Source: Kitasatospora papulosa
GTDB taxonomy: Bacteria > Actinomycetota > Actinomycetes > Streptomycetales > Streptomycetaceae
Direction: 5' to 3'
Length of the DNA stretch: 64,000 nt
NCBI RefSeq assembly: GCF_000717245.1
Contig: NZ_JNYQ01000004.1
Coordinates: 248,001 to 312,000, forward strand
Of the stretch, positions 39,536 to 49,160 are shown in pieces (positions within the stretch are counted from its first letter, which is position 1; each line of letters starts with the position of its first letter). The translations under genes and the position numbers were made by a program. The notes under the pieces are model-generated. The model saw only the letters and a program-made list of their open reading frames with translations, did not search any database and had not been told where the DNA came from.

Positions 39536-42127
39536 ATGGAGGCGCTGCGTCAGGACGATCCACGCCGCTTCGGCCCGTACACCACGCTGGCGCGTGTGCG
39601 CGAGAGCGCCGTGGCCGTGCACTTCCTCGCCCGGGGCGCGGACCGTGACGGCCTCGCCGTGGTGACGGCCGCCCGGCCCGCCCTCGCCTCCGTGCCCGCC
39701 TTCCGGCGGCGCTTTTGGTCCGAGGCGCGCACCGCCGAACGGCTGGCCGGCGGCCCGGTTCCGCGGCCGGACGTCTCCCCCGAGGGCGACGGCCTGTGGA
39801 CGGCCACGGCCTACGTGCCCGCGGTGACGCTCTCCGAAGCGATCGGGCTCGCGGGTCCGCTGCCCGAGCGCGCGGTGCGGGTGCTGGGCGCGGGTCTGGC
39901 CGGGACGCTCTCCCGGGTGCACGCGTCCGGCGCCGTGTTCCAGGGGCTGGCTCCGGGGACGGTGCTGGTGGCGGAGGACGGCCCCCGGCTGACCGCGTTC
40001 GGACCTCTGGGGGCCGCGGCCCACGCCGAGGCCCGCGAGGGCGGGCAGTTGTCCGTACGCCTGGGTTATCTCACCCCGGAACAGGTCGAGGGCCAGGAGG
40101 CGGGCCCGGCCTCGGACCTCTTCGTACTCGGACTGCTGCTGGCGTACGCGGCCACGGGGACGACCCCGCTCGCCGACGGGCCGGCGGAGGAGGCGGCCGA
40201 GCGGATCGCACACGGCTCCGCCGAACTCGGCTCCGTGCCGGTCGGGTTGCGCGCCCTGATCGCCGGCTGCCTGTCGAAGGACCCGGCCGGCCGGCCCACG
40301 GCCGGATCCGTCGCCGCGGAACTCGCGCCGGAGGGCGCGGCGGACCGCGCACAGGGCGGCTGGCTGCCCGCGGTGCTCGCGGCCGCCGTGACGGACCAGG
40401 CCGCGCGGGCGCGTGCACTGGAGCCGCCGGCCGGGCCGGTGGACGACGGGCCCCGGGTGCCTCCCGTGGAGGACCGGACGCCCACGGACGCGGTGCCCAC
40501 GGGCGCGGCGCTCCCCGACGGCGGCGCTCCCGGACACGTGGTCCCTCCCGGCGGCGGCCACGACGGGGACCCCGACGAGGACAGCCGGACGACGCGGTTC
40601 CTGGGCACCGGTGCGCGCACCCCCCGGTCCGACCGGGCGACGGCCCAGCTCACCCTCCCCGAGGAGGTGACGAACACCGCGCCCCCGCGCCTCCCGGCGG
40701 CAGTCCCCCCACCCGCGCAGCCGTACGCGCACCCGGCCTTCACCGCTGCGCCTCCGGCCCTGCCCGCCGCCGCGCCGCCCGCGGCGGCACCGCGCACGGG
40801 GCCGGTCACCGGCCGGCGGGCGCTGCTCACGGCCGTCGCCGCCGGCGCGGCGGGGCTCGTTCTGGGCGGGGCCGCCGTGGCGGCCCTCGGTTCCGACGGA
40901 TCCGCCTCGGCCACCACCGACGAGAAGCCGGCCGCCGAGCCCCGGCCCGCCCTTCCGGGCCGGCCGCCCGAGCCCCGGTGGACGTACGCCCGGCCGGCGA
41001 AGGCACCGGCCCCGCTCACCGCCGGCGTCTGGCAGGACAGGCTGCTGGTGCTCACGGACACGGCCGGGGCGACCGCCGTCGACCTCAGGACCGGCCGGAA
41101 GGTCTGGGAGCGCGCCGACGCCGCCGGGGCGCAGAGCGTGCTGACGGCCGGGGAGGACCTCTGCTTCCTGGCGGCCCCGACCGAATTCCTCTGGCTGTCA
41201 CCGGAGGACGGGCGGATCCGGCACCGGGTGCGCTTCGCGGACCAGTTCGACGGCGTACCGGACATGAAGGTGGCCCCGCTCACCGGACAGTCGGGCTCCG
41301 TCCTCTGGTTCACGGGCTCCCACACGGTCACCGTGCGGGCGCCGAAGCCGAAGAAGGGCAAGAAGCGCGGCAAGGACACCCAGGTCGTCAAGGCGTACTT
41401 CTTCGCCTACGACGTCGTCCGCCGCGAGGAGATCTGGCGCGTCGCCGTCCCCGCGGGCCGGGCACCCGGAACCCCGGCCTACCGGCTGATCGCCGCCCGG
41501 AACGCCGACCTCGTCGTACGGCAGGACGCGGGCACGCTCACCCCGGCCGACGTCAGGGCGGGCCAGGGCAAGGCGGTCTTCCGCTGCTTCGACCGCACCA
41601 CGGGCAAGCCGCTGTGGAACCGGCGGTTCGGCACGGTCGCGCCCGGCGGCGCGGCGGCCGGTGACCAGGAGGGGCGTCTGTTCGGCGCGGTGGGCGACGA
41701 TCTGGGGGCCTTCGAGACGGGGAGCGGGAAGCCTCTCTGGACGCTGAACGGAACGGCGTCGTCGGTCTTCGGTACGCCGGTCGCGGCCGGGGCGCTGCTC
41801 CACACCACGAACCGCGACCAGGAGGTCGGGGCGGTCGAACGGGCCACCGGAAAGGTGCTCTGGCGACGGTCCACCGAGGTCCCGGCCGGTGACGGCTGTC
41901 CCGCGCTCACGCTGAGCGGCAGCGGGAGGACGCTGCTCGCCGCGGACGCCTCGCAGGTGACCGCGTTCGCCGCGGCGGACGGGCGCAGGCTGTGGAAGTT
42001 CCAGGACATCGGCGCCCCCGCCCCGGAGGGGGCCGCGGTCACCGCCCCCTACCGGGTCCTTGCCACCGGGAAGACCTCCGTCGTCGTCCAGCGGGAACGG
42101 GCATTTTATGCGTTTCCCGTGGAGTGA
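39536..42127 (+). CDS. Degenerate Ser/Thr kinase fused to an extracellular PQQ-like beta-propeller
   Basis: 863 residues. The N-terminal 280 align with a Hanks-type kinase but lack key residues: no Gly-rich loop, no VAIK lysine (VVTAARP), HRDxKPxN replaced by FQGLAPGTV, and DFG replaced by AFG. It is thus a pseudokinase. A Pro/Ala-rich linker leads to one membrane helix (ALLTAVAAGAAGLVLGGAAV, near 425-445) and an outer domain with PQQ-type WD-like blades (LWTLNGTASS, VLWRRSTEV, KLWKFQDI types). It may sense cell-wall ligands without phosphorylating anything. ATG at 39536 behind GAGGGGGG. Confidence 0.85.
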   Translation: MEALRQDDPRRFGPYTTLARVRESAVAVHFLARGADRDGLAVVTAARPALASVPAFRRRFWSEARTAERLAGGPVPRPDVSPEGDGLWTATAYVPAVTLSEAIGLAGPLPERAVRVLGAGLAGTLSRVHASGAVFQGLAPGTVLVAEDGPRLTAFGPLGAAAHAEAREGGQLSVRLGYLTPEQVEGQEAGPASDLFVLGLLLAYAATGTTPLADGPAEEAAERIAHGSAELGSVPVGLRALIAGCLSKDPAGRPTAGSVAAELAPEGAADRAQGGWLPAVLAAAVTDQAARARALEPPAGPVDDGPRVPPVEDRTPTDAVPTGAALPDGGAPGHVVPPGGGHDGDPDEDSRTTRFLGTGARTPRSDRATAQLTLPEEVTNTAPPRLPAAVPPPAQPYAHPAFTAAPPALPAAAPPAAAPRTGPVTGRRALLTAVAAGAAGLVLGGAAVAALGSDGSASATTDEKPAAEPRPALPGRPPEPRWTYARPAKAPAPLTAGVWQDRLLVLTDTAGATAVDLRTGRKVWERADAAGAQSVLTAGEDLCFLAAPTEFLWLSPEDGRIRHRVRFADQFDGVPDMKVAPLTGQSGSVLWFTGSHTVTVRAPKPKKGKKRGKDTQVVKAYFFAYDVVRREEIWRVAVPAGRAPGTPAYRLIAARNADLVVRQDAGTLTPADVRAGQGKAVFRCFDRTTGKPLWNRRFGTVAPGGAAAGDQEGRLFGAVGDDLGAFETGSGKPLWTLNGTASSVFGTPVAAGALLHTTNRDQEVGAVERATGKVLWRRSTEVPAGDGCPALTLSGSGRTLLAADASQVTAFAAADGRRLWKFQDIGAPAPEGAAVTAPYRVLATGKTSVVVQRERAFYAFPVE

Positions 42128-42240
42128 CCGCCCCGGCGTACGCCGTTCGGGGCACGCCCCGGAGCGGCACGCCGGACGGTCCTTGCATCACCCGGGGCCG
42201 GGTGACCGGATGGACGACATCCGAGCACTTGTGGGGTTGT

Positions 42241-42252
42241 CCGATTAATCGG
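42241..42252. promoter_or_regulatory. 12-bp palindrome before the NlpC/P60 gene
   Basis: CCGATTAATCGG, in an AT-richer patch 29 nt before the GTG start and just ahead of a near-perfect GGAGGTGATC Shine-Dalgarno. It may be an operator or part of the promoter. Confidence 0.5.
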
Positions 42253-42280
42253 CATCACCCCTGACACCGGAGGTGATCTC

Positions 42281-43423
42281 GTGTGGGGCAGAGTCGCACG
42301 CGCCCTCTGCACGGCCGCGCTGGCCGCGGCCGTCGCCGCCTCCCCCGCGGTCGCCGAACCGTCCGGACCGGAACCCGCGCCGGCGCCCGGGCCGGCTCCC
42401 AGGAGTGTGGCGGGGCTGTTGAAGCAGCTGCAGACGCTGTACCGGAACGCCGAGGAGGCGGGCGAGCTCTACAACGGCACCGAGGAGGAGCTGCGGAAGC
42501 GGACGGCCGAGGTCCGCAAGCTGCGCGGCGAGGTGACCGAGGCCCGGGCGGCCCTGGAATCCGGCCGCCGGGACGCCGGACGGCTGGCACGTGACCAGTA
42601 CCAGGGGCGCACCGACTTCTCCCTGTACCTGCGGCTGCTCCTGGCCGACGACCCGGCCCGGGCCCTGGAGCAGAGCCATGTCATCGAGCGCGCCCAGGCC
42701 GGCCGGTCGGCCGTGGTCGACCGGCTGACGGGGGCGGAGCGGCACGCCGAGGTGCTGGCGGCCAAGTCCCGGGCGGCACAGGACCGGCAGCGGGAGCTCG
42801 CCGCACTGCGGAAGAAGCAGCACGACACCGTGCGGTCCCGGCTGAAGGCCGTCGAGGTGATGCTGGCCTCCCTGTCGGCCGAGCAGCTCGCCGCCCTGTC
42901 GGCGCTGGAGGAGAAGAACATCGGCGAGGCCCAGGACACGCTCACCGCCTCGGGGGCGCTCAGCTCGGTCCGCCCGCCGTCCGAGGAGGGCGGGAAGGCC
43001 GTCGCCTACGCCGTCGAGCAGCTCGGCAAGCCCTACGTGTGGGGTGCGGAAGGGCCCGAGACGTACGACTGCTCCGGGCTCACGTCGCAGGCCTGGTCGG
43101 CGGCGGGCCGGGACATCCCGCGTACGTCGCAGGAACAGTGGCGCCGACTGCCGAAGGTGCCCCTGGGCTCGCTGCGCCCCGGTGACCTGGTGGTCTACTT
43201 CCCGAAGGCGACCCATGTCGCGCTGTACATCGGCGACGGTCTGGTGATCCAGGCGCCCAGGCCCGGAGCCACGGTGAAGGTCTCGCCACTGGCCTCGAAC
43301 CCGCTGCTGGGCGCCGTCCGGCCCGACCCGGGCAGCGAGCCACTGGCCGCGTACACCCTGCCGGAACTGCCCACGGACGCCACCTCGGGTCCGGACACCG
43401 GATACGACGCCCCGGACACGTGA
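42281..43423 (+). CDS. Secreted NlpC/P60 peptidoglycan endopeptidase
   Basis: 380 residues: a signal peptide to about residue 25 (SPAVA|EP), a coiled-coil region (about 40-220, EELRKRTAEVRKLRGEVTEA), and a C-terminal NlpC/P60 domain with catalytic Cys in YDCSGLTSQ and His in ATHVALYIG. It resembles the RipA/SwlA type that cleaves D-Glu-mDAP-type stem peptide bonds during growth. GTG start with an unusually strong GGAGGTGATC 5 nt upstream, which suggests high translation. Confidence 0.92.
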   Translation: MWGRVARALCTAALAAAVAASPAVAEPSGPEPAPAPGPAPRSVAGLLKQLQTLYRNAEEAGELYNGTEEELRKRTAEVRKLRGEVTEARAALESGRRDAGRLARDQYQGRTDFSLYLRLLLADDPARALEQSHVIERAQAGRSAVVDRLTGAERHAEVLAAKSRAAQDRQRELAALRKKQHDTVRSRLKAVEVMLASLSAEQLAALSALEEKNIGEAQDTLTASGALSSVRPPSEEGGKAVAYAVEQLGKPYVWGAEGPETYDCSGLTSQAWSAAGRDIPRTSQEQWRRLPKVPLGSLRPGDLVVYFPKATHVALYIGDGLVIQAPRPGATVKVSPLASNPLLGAVRPDPGSEPLAAYTLPELPTDATSGPDTGYDAPDT

Positions 43424-43479
43424 GAGCCGGGCCCCCGTCCGTCCGCTCGTGCGTGACGGAAGGGGGCGGCCCGGCTCTC
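43422..43479. terminator. Bidirectional terminator
   Basis: GAGAGCCGGGCC pairs with GGCCCGGCTCTC across about 34 nt that contain a second, weaker CCGTCCGTC/GTGACGG pairing. It lies between convergent genes; the left arm begins inside the NlpC/P60 stop codon. Confidence 0.8.
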
Positions 43480-43489
43480 GTACCCGCTG

Positions 43490-44731
43490 TCAGCCCTGGG
43501 CGCCGGTGAGCGAGCCCAGGTACGCGTTCGTCTTCTCCGGCTCGAAGAAGAAGTTGTCGAAGTCCGCCGGGTCGTTGAACCCGTTGGCGAACCGGTCGGC
43601 GGCCGGCTGGAGCTGGCCGGACGCGCCGATCAGGTTCAGGACGTGCTCCGGCGGCGGGCCGAGCATCGCGTTCGTCCACTTCACGACGTGCTGGGTCTTC
43701 TCCCAGTGCCGCTCGAACGTGGCCTCCATCCACTCCTCGTCGAACGGGCGGTCGCCGTGTTCGAGGATCGAGTGCAGGTAGGAGTGCGCACACTTGGACG
43801 CGGTGTTGGAACCCTGGCCGGTGATCGGGTCGTTGGCCACGACCACGTCGCCGACACCGAGGACCAGGCCGCCGCCGGGCAGCCGGCCGACGGGCTTGCG
43901 CACGGTCGGGGCGTAACGGCCCGCCAGCGTGGCGTTGGCGTCGGTCAGCTCGACCTTGGTGGCGCGCGCGTACTCCCACGGGGTGAACTTCTCCATGAGT
44001 TCCAGCGTCTTGGCCAGGTGCTCCGCGGGGTCCTTGATGCCCTGGAACGCGTCGAGCGGCCCGCCCGGGACGCCTTCCCAGAACAGGATGTCCGCACGGC
44101 CCGACGTCGTCAGGGTCGGCATGACGAAGAGCTCGCCGACCCCCGGGACCAGGTTGCACCGCACCGCGTCGAACTCCGGGTGCTCCGGGCGCGGGCCCAG
44201 GCCGTGGACGTACGCGACGGCGAGGGCGCGCTGCGGGGTGTCGAACGGCGAACGGGAGGCGTCCCGGCCGAACATGGAGACGAGCTCGCCCTTGCCGGCG
44301 GAGACCATCACCAGGTCGTACGTGCGGGAGAAGTAGTCGAGGTCGGAGACCGCGGCGCCGTGGATGACGAGCTGACCGCCGCGCTGGGCGAAGGTCTCCA
44401 TCCAGCCGGCCATCTTCACGCGCTGGTCGACGGACTGGGCGTACCCGTCCAGCTTGCCCACCCAGTCGACGACACGCGAGGAGTCCGGGCCGGCGACCGA
44501 GACGCCGACGCCCTCGATCCGCGGGGCCTGGGACTCCCAGAAGTTGAGCTGGAGGTCGCGCTCGTGCTGGAGAGCCGTGTGGAACATGCACTGCGTCGAC
44601 ATGACCCGGCCGGTGCGGATCTCGTCGGCGGTGCGGTTGGACATCAGGGTGACTTCGTACCCGTTGGACTGCAGTCCGAGGGCCAGCTGGAGACCGGACT
44701 GACCGGCTCCGACTATGAGTATCTTCCGCAT
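43490..44731 (-). CDS. StyA-like FAD-dependent monooxygenase
   Basis: 413 residues, related to the styrene/indole monooxygenase oxygenase component. The N-terminal FAD motif is ILIVGAGQSGLQLALGL; the internal GD-type motif region is VLGVGDVVVANDPITGQG. Such enzymes need a separate flavin reductase, which is not encoded here. It lies 38 nt after the conservon GTPase gene, in its operon, so it may be the output of that signalling complex. Its true substrate is unknown. Confidence 0.87.
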   Translation of the reverse strand: MRKILIVGAGQSGLQLALGLQSNGYEVTLMSNRTADEIRTGRVMSTQCMFHTALQHERDLQLNFWESQAPRIEGVGVSVAGPDSSRVVDWVGKLDGYAQSVDQRVKMAGWMETFAQRGGQLVIHGAAVSDLDYFSRTYDLVMVSAGKGELVSMFGRDASRSPFDTPQRALAVAYVHGLGPRPEHPEFDAVRCNLVPGVGELFVMPTLTTSGRADILFWEGVPGGPLDAFQGIKDPAEHLAKTLELMEKFTPWEYARATKVELTDANATLAGRYAPTVRKPVGRLPGGGLVLGVGDVVVANDPITGQGSNTASKCAHSYLHSILEHGDRPFDEEWMEATFERHWEKTQHVVKWTNAMLGPPPEHVLNLIGASGQLQPAADRFANGFNDPADFDNFFFEPEKTNAYLGSLTGAQG

Positions 44732-44769
44732 CGCGGTTCTCCGTTACGTGTTCTGGAAGTGCGTCTTCG

Positions 44770-45420
44770 TTACTCGGGGGAGACGGCGAGTGCGTGGCCC
44801 ACCAGGGCGAGCAACGACTCGACGACGGTGATCCTCTTACGCGCATCCATGATCACAAGGGGTACGTGCGGAGCGACGGACAGGGCCTCCCTGACGTCGT
44901 CCTCGTCGAAGCCGGGGGTGCCCTCGAAGTGGTTGACGGCGACGATGTAGGGGAGGCCGCAGCTCTCGAAGTAGTCGAGCGCGGCGAAGCAGTCGGCGAG
45001 GCGCCGTGTGTCCGCCAGGACGACCGCGCCGATCGCACCGCGCACCAGGTCGTCCCACATGAACCAGAAGCGCTGCTGCCCGGGGGTCCCGAAGACGTAC
45101 AGGACGAGGTCGTCGTCCAGGGTGAGCCGGCCGAAGTCCATCGCGACGGTCGTGGTGACCTTGTCGGGCGTGGCCGTGAGGTCGTCGGTCTCCTCGCTGG
45201 CCTGCGTCATCAGCGCTTCGGTCTGCAGGGGGTCTATCTCGGAGACCGAACTGACGAAGGTCGTCTTGCCCACGCCGAAGCCGCCCGCCACCACGATCTT
45301 GGTGGCGATCGGCGCGCGCGTGTGGTCGAGCTGCCAGGCCTGCACCGACTCGTCGGGCTTGTCCTGCGGACCCCGCTGGCGCGGAGTGAAGAGCGGCGCC
45401 TCAGAGACGGCGGAGTCCAT
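44770..45420 (-). CDS. Conservon GTP-binding protein (CvnD-type)
   Basis: 216 residues. Ras-like small GTPase with Walker A GGFGVGKTTFV, a DFGRL-type switch region and VAVNHFEG as the degenerate NKxD. It is the fourth gene of the conservon, overlapping the previous stop by 20 nt. In known conservons these proteins form a membrane-associated, G-protein-like complex with the roadblock and kinase subunits. Confidence 0.93.
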   Translation of the reverse strand: MDSAVSEAPLFTPRQRGPQDKPDESVQAWQLDHTRAPIATKIVVAGGFGVGKTTFVSSVSEIDPLQTEALMTQASEETDDLTATPDKVTTTVAMDFGRLTLDDDLVLYVFGTPGQQRFWFMWDDLVRGAIGAVVLADTRRLADCFAALDYFESCGLPYIVAVNHFEGTPGFDEDDVREALSVAPHVPLVIMDARKRITVVESLLALVGHALAVSPE

Positions 45421-45814
45421 TGAGCACCCTTTCGAGCAGTGCGCGGTCCGGCTGGCCGGTGCCGTGACCGGTTCCGTAGACGCGGATCTTTCCCTGGTCG
45501 GCCAAGTCGCTGAGCAGCACCCGGACGACTCCGAGCGGCATCTTCAACAGGGCGGAGATCTCCGCGACCGTACGCATACGGCGGCAGAGTTCGACGATGG
45601 CGTGGAGCTCCGGCATGACGCGCGAGGCGAGATTGCCGTTGGTGAGCTCCCGGCGCTCCTCGGGCGCGTCCAGCGCGGCGACGAACGTCTCGACGAGCAG
45701 GACGTGGCCGAAACGGGTGCGGCCGCCGGTGAGGGAGTACGGGCGGACCCGCGCGGCCTTGCGGGCGGCACCCCTGACGGGGAGTTTTCGTACGGGTTCA
45801 GCAGCTGACGTCAC
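45401..45814 (-). CDS. Conservon DUF742 protein (CvnC-type)
   Basis: 137 residues with the DUF742 signature VRPYSLTGGRT near the start and a winged-helix-like region (TVAEISALLKMPLGVVRVLLSDLADQG). It is third in the conservon, overlapping its neighbours on both sides. Confidence 0.94.
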   Translation of the reverse strand: MTSAAEPVRKLPVRGAARKAARVRPYSLTGGRTRFGHVLLVETFVAALDAPEERRELTNGNLASRVMPELHAIVELCRRMRTVAEISALLKMPLGVVRVLLSDLADQGKIRVYGTGHGTGQPDRALLERVLNGLRRL

Positions 45815-46290
45815 TGGGTGCTCTCCATCGATTTGCGCAGCTCGCTGCGGAGTTCGGGGGTGAGTACGTGTCCGGCGCGGCCGACGAAGAGCGCCATGTG
45901 GTACGCGATGACGCTCATGTCGCAGTCGGCGGTGGCGTGCACGCCGAGCAGGGAGCCGTCACTGATCGACATGACGAAGACACTGCCCTCGTCCATCGCG
46001 ACCATGGTCTGCTTGACGCCGCCGCCGTCCATCAGCTTGGCGGCGCCGATCGTGAGGGACCCGATACCGGAGACGATGGTGGCCAGGTCGGCGCTGGAGC
46101 CCTTGGGGCCCGTCTGCCGTCCCGCCGCCTTGGCCGTCGCGAGGCCGGGGTCCGAGGAGAGCAGCATGAGCCCGTCCGACGAGACGACGGTGACCGAATG
46201 GACCCCTGGCACCTCCTCCACGAGATTGCTCAGCAACCAGTGAAGGTTCCGGGCCTCGGTGCTCAGCCCGAATGTGCTGGGCGCAGTCAA
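45811..46290 (-). CDS. Conservon roadblock/LC7 protein (CvnB-type)
   Basis: 159 residues of the roadblock/LC7 family: LHWLLSNLVEEVPGVHSVTVVSSDGLML is typical. In conservons it acts as regulator of the GTPase. Start: TTG at 46290, overlapping the kinase stop (TTGA). Second gene of the operon. Confidence 0.93.
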   Translation of the reverse strand: MTAPSTFGLSTEARNLHWLLSNLVEEVPGVHSVTVVSSDGLMLLSSDPGLATAKAAGRQTGPKGSSADLATIVSGIGSLTIGAAKLMDGGGVKQTMVAMDEGSVFVMSISDGSLLGVHATADCDMSVIAYHMALFVGRAGHVLTPELRSELRKSMESTQ

Positions 46291-49160
46291 CTGCGTGCCT
46301 CCTCGACTGTGTCCCCCGTCTCATCGATGCGACCGTCGGTACGGTCGTGGTCGGTCTGTGGGCCGCTGTCGGAGATCTCCGTCTCGACGTCGCGGCGGCC
46401 GTCCTTCGCTCCCTGATGGAAGCCGCCGAGCCGACGGCGCAGTGCCTCCTTGTCCAGGCTGCCCTTGCGCTCGGTGGGCGCGGTGGCCTGCGGCTCGGAG
46501 ATCCTGGGGGTGCGCTTGGGCAGCCCCTTGTCGGTGAGGCGCTCGGGCACGGGTGCCGGGTCGGGCACCTCCTCGCCGAGACCGGTCAGCGGCTGCCGGG
46601 GGCCCGGAAGGGCGTCCGCGGCCGGAGCGGATGCCGGTGCGGGATCCGTCGCGGGGCTCGTGTCGGCAGCACGCTCGTGCCGGTCGGGGCCGATGGCGTA
46701 CGGGCTCGGTGCGTCCGGCTGCACGGGCAGCCGGACCTGCATCGTGGTCTCGGCCTCGGACTCCTCGTGGTGCGCGGGCTCGCCGGCCGGGTCGGTCTCC
46801 GGGGCGGCGGGGGGTTGTGGCGTCGCGGACTCCGGGGCCACGGGCTCGGGCCCGGGTGCGGCCGGTTCCGGTGTCCCGGGCTGCGCGGGCGTGTGCTGCG
46901 GGCCCGCCTGCTGCAGGGTGCGCTCGGCCGCCTCGATCAGCGGGTCCGCGCCGGGGAGGGCCGAACGCGTCGGCAGCGCGTTGGAGTTCGCCTCGGCGAC
47001 CGAACCCGGGAGGTTCAGCGCGGGGGCGTCCCCGGGCAGCGCCACGGACGGCGGGGAGGAGACGGGCGGCACCTTGGGCAGCAGCGCCTGCGGAAGGACG
47101 ACGACCGCGGTCACCCCGCTCCCCTTCTGCTCGCGCAGCTGCACCTGTACGCCGTGGCGGGCCGCCAGCAGCGAGATCACCTGAAGACCCAGCCCCGCGC
47201 CGTCCGCGGCCTGTTCACCGGCCTCGAAGGTTGCGGGGTCGGCCAGCCTGGCATTGAGCTCGCCCATCCGGACGGCCGACATGCCGATGCCCGCGTCCTG
47301 TACCGAGAGCATCACCTCTCCGGTCTCCAGCAGCCATCCGGAGAGCTCGACATGGGAGTCGGGCGGGGAGAAGGAGGTCGCGTTCTCCAGGAGTTCGGCG
47401 ACCAGATGGCTCACGTCGTCGGCGGCGAAGCCCGCGATCCGGGCGTGCGGCGGCAGGGACTGGATGGTGACCCGCTCGTACCGCTCGATCTCGCTGACCG
47501 CGGCGCGCAGTACGTCGACGAGGGGGATCGGGCCGACGTGTCCCTGGTTGTGATCGGTCCCCGCGAGGACCAGCATGTTCTCGCTGTGGCGCCGCATGAC
47601 GGTGGCCATGTGGTCCAGCTTGAAGAGGGTCGCGAGACGCTCGGGATCCTGCTCGCGCTCCTCCATGCCCTCGATGACGCCGAGCTGGCGCTCGACGAGG
47701 CCGAGGGTGCGCAGCGACAGGTTCACGAAGGTGTGGTGCACGGTGTTCCGGAGCCGTTCCAGCTGCCCGGTGAGTTCCGCCACCCGGGTCTGGAGCTCGG
47801 CCCGCTGGAGCGTGAGTGCCTCACGGTCGGCGGCCGGTTCACCGTGCTCGCTCTGCACGCTCCCGAGCCGGCCGGTGACGTCGTGCTGCAGTCCGTGCAG
47901 CTTGCCGTGCAGGGCGTTGATGGAGCGTACGACCTGGGCGAACTCGTCGTTGCGCCCGGTGTAGCGGATCGGTTCGGCGGTCTCGGGCTCGGCGGCGATA
48001 CGGCCGGCCCCGATCCGCAGGACCGCGAGAGGCTGGGTGAGGGTGCGGGCGACCGCCGTGGAGACACCGACGGCGACCAGCAGGCAGCCGCCGAGCAGGG
48101 CGAGGCGGAGCTCCAGCGCGGTGACGTCGTCGTCGCGCAGTGCCTCCAGCCGCTTGACCTGCGCCGTGCCCAGCGCGGACTCGACCCCGCGCATGCGGTC
48201 GATACGGGCGGACAGCGCCGCCTCGACCTTCTTGGGGTCGGCCTCCCGGTCACTGTCCGACAGTTCGGGGCGGTCGGTGAGCCGGGTGAGGTACTTCTCC
48301 GCCCCGGTGACCTCGGGGCCGGTGACCGTGGAGGCGAGACTGTCCCGTGCGGAGGGGCCGGCGGCCTGGTCGAACTCGGCGAGGGAGGCGAGTTCGCGCA
48401 CCCGGGCCTGCTGGGCCGCGGCGCTCAGCTCGTCGCGGGTGCGGTCGCCCTCGCTGTCCCCCGAGTCCTGGCCCTGGACGGGCAGACCGGTGAACGGGTC
48501 GGTCTGCTGCTGCGGCTCCGTACCGGGTACGGCGAGCGCGGCCAGCAGCAGTCCCCGTGTGGCGGAGGCCTGTTCGACGGCGGTGCCGAGGGCGAGCGGG
48601 GCGCGGGTGGCGTCGGCGGCGCGCGGCGGGGTCTTCTCCGCGAGTTCGTCGGCGAGGTCGTGCAGCTTGGCGATGACCTCGGAGTACGCCTGGTAGGCCT
48701 CCATCGCGGAGCCCTTGCCGGTGAGGGCGGTCCTGCGGAGGGAGGGGATGGCGGAGAGGTCCCTGCGCAGCGCCGCGGGGGCGGCCTCCAGGATCTCGTC
48801 CACCTGCTGGTCGACACGGGCCGCCGGACTCGTGGTGCCGTCCTTGCCGTCGCCCTCCTCACGGCCGCCCGCGATGTGGGCGGTCACCTCGTCGCGCTCG
48901 TCCGCGAGGGAGTGCGCGAGGGTGATCGCCTGCTGGTTCAGCTCGGCGAGCGTCACCAGGCGCTGGGACTCGTTGAGGTCCGAGGACGCTCCCAGGGCCG
49001 CCGGGGCGCCCGCCGCGATGACGGTGATCCCTACGACGGCAACGCCGGCGACGAGCCGGCTGCGTACCCGCACGGTCCGCTTGGAGGCACCCGCTGCCTG
49101 AGGCGCCGCCCCGGACTCCTCGCGCGTGCTGTCCTTGCTCCGAGGCCGCTTCTTCTGCAC
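46287..49160 (-). CDS. Conservon sensor histidine-kinase-like protein (CvnA-type) with NIT domain
   Basis: 957 residues. A short cytoplasmic N-terminus leads to TM1 (about 34-52). A long extracytoplasmic nitrate/nitrite-sensor-like (NIT) helical region follows to about 345, then TM2 and a HAMP-like segment. The HATPase domain is marked by LVAELLENATSFSPPDS. The last 300 residues are disordered and Pro/Ala-rich. No clear phospho-accepting His box is seen, as in other conservon kinases. I favour the GTG at 49160; a TTG at 49172 is also possible, and neither has a strong Shine-Dalgarno. Confidence 0.9.
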   Translation of the reverse strand: MQKKRPRSKDSTREESGAAPQAAGASKRTVRVRSRLVAGVAVVGITVIAAGAPAALGASSDLNESQRLVTLAELNQQAITLAHSLADERDEVTAHIAGGREEGDGKDGTTSPAARVDQQVDEILEAAPAALRRDLSAIPSLRRTALTGKGSAMEAYQAYSEVIAKLHDLADELAEKTPPRAADATRAPLALGTAVEQASATRGLLLAALAVPGTEPQQQTDPFTGLPVQGQDSGDSEGDRTRDELSAAAQQARVRELASLAEFDQAAGPSARDSLASTVTGPEVTGAEKYLTRLTDRPELSDSDREADPKKVEAALSARIDRMRGVESALGTAQVKRLEALRDDDVTALELRLALLGGCLLVAVGVSTAVARTLTQPLAVLRIGAGRIAAEPETAEPIRYTGRNDEFAQVVRSINALHGKLHGLQHDVTGRLGSVQSEHGEPAADREALTLQRAELQTRVAELTGQLERLRNTVHHTFVNLSLRTLGLVERQLGVIEGMEEREQDPERLATLFKLDHMATVMRRHSENMLVLAGTDHNQGHVGPIPLVDVLRAAVSEIERYERVTIQSLPPHARIAGFAADDVSHLVAELLENATSFSPPDSHVELSGWLLETGEVMLSVQDAGIGMSAVRMGELNARLADPATFEAGEQAADGAGLGLQVISLLAARHGVQVQLREQKGSGVTAVVVLPQALLPKVPPVSSPPSVALPGDAPALNLPGSVAEANSNALPTRSALPGADPLIEAAERTLQQAGPQHTPAQPGTPEPAAPGPEPVAPESATPQPPAAPETDPAGEPAHHEESEAETTMQVRLPVQPDAPSPYAIGPDRHERAADTSPATDPAPASAPAADALPGPRQPLTGLGEEVPDPAPVPERLTDKGLPKRTPRISEPQATAPTERKGSLDKEALRRRLGGFHQGAKDGRRDVETEISDSGPQTDHDRTDGRIDETGDTVEEARS

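Noticed and set aside
42128..42280. c-di-AMP (ydaO) riboswitch before the NlpC/P60 gene
   Set aside because: Such genes often carry it in streptomycetes, but the 153-nt gap shows none of the conserved ydaO segments I know; only a short palindrome and a strong Shine-Dalgarno are present.
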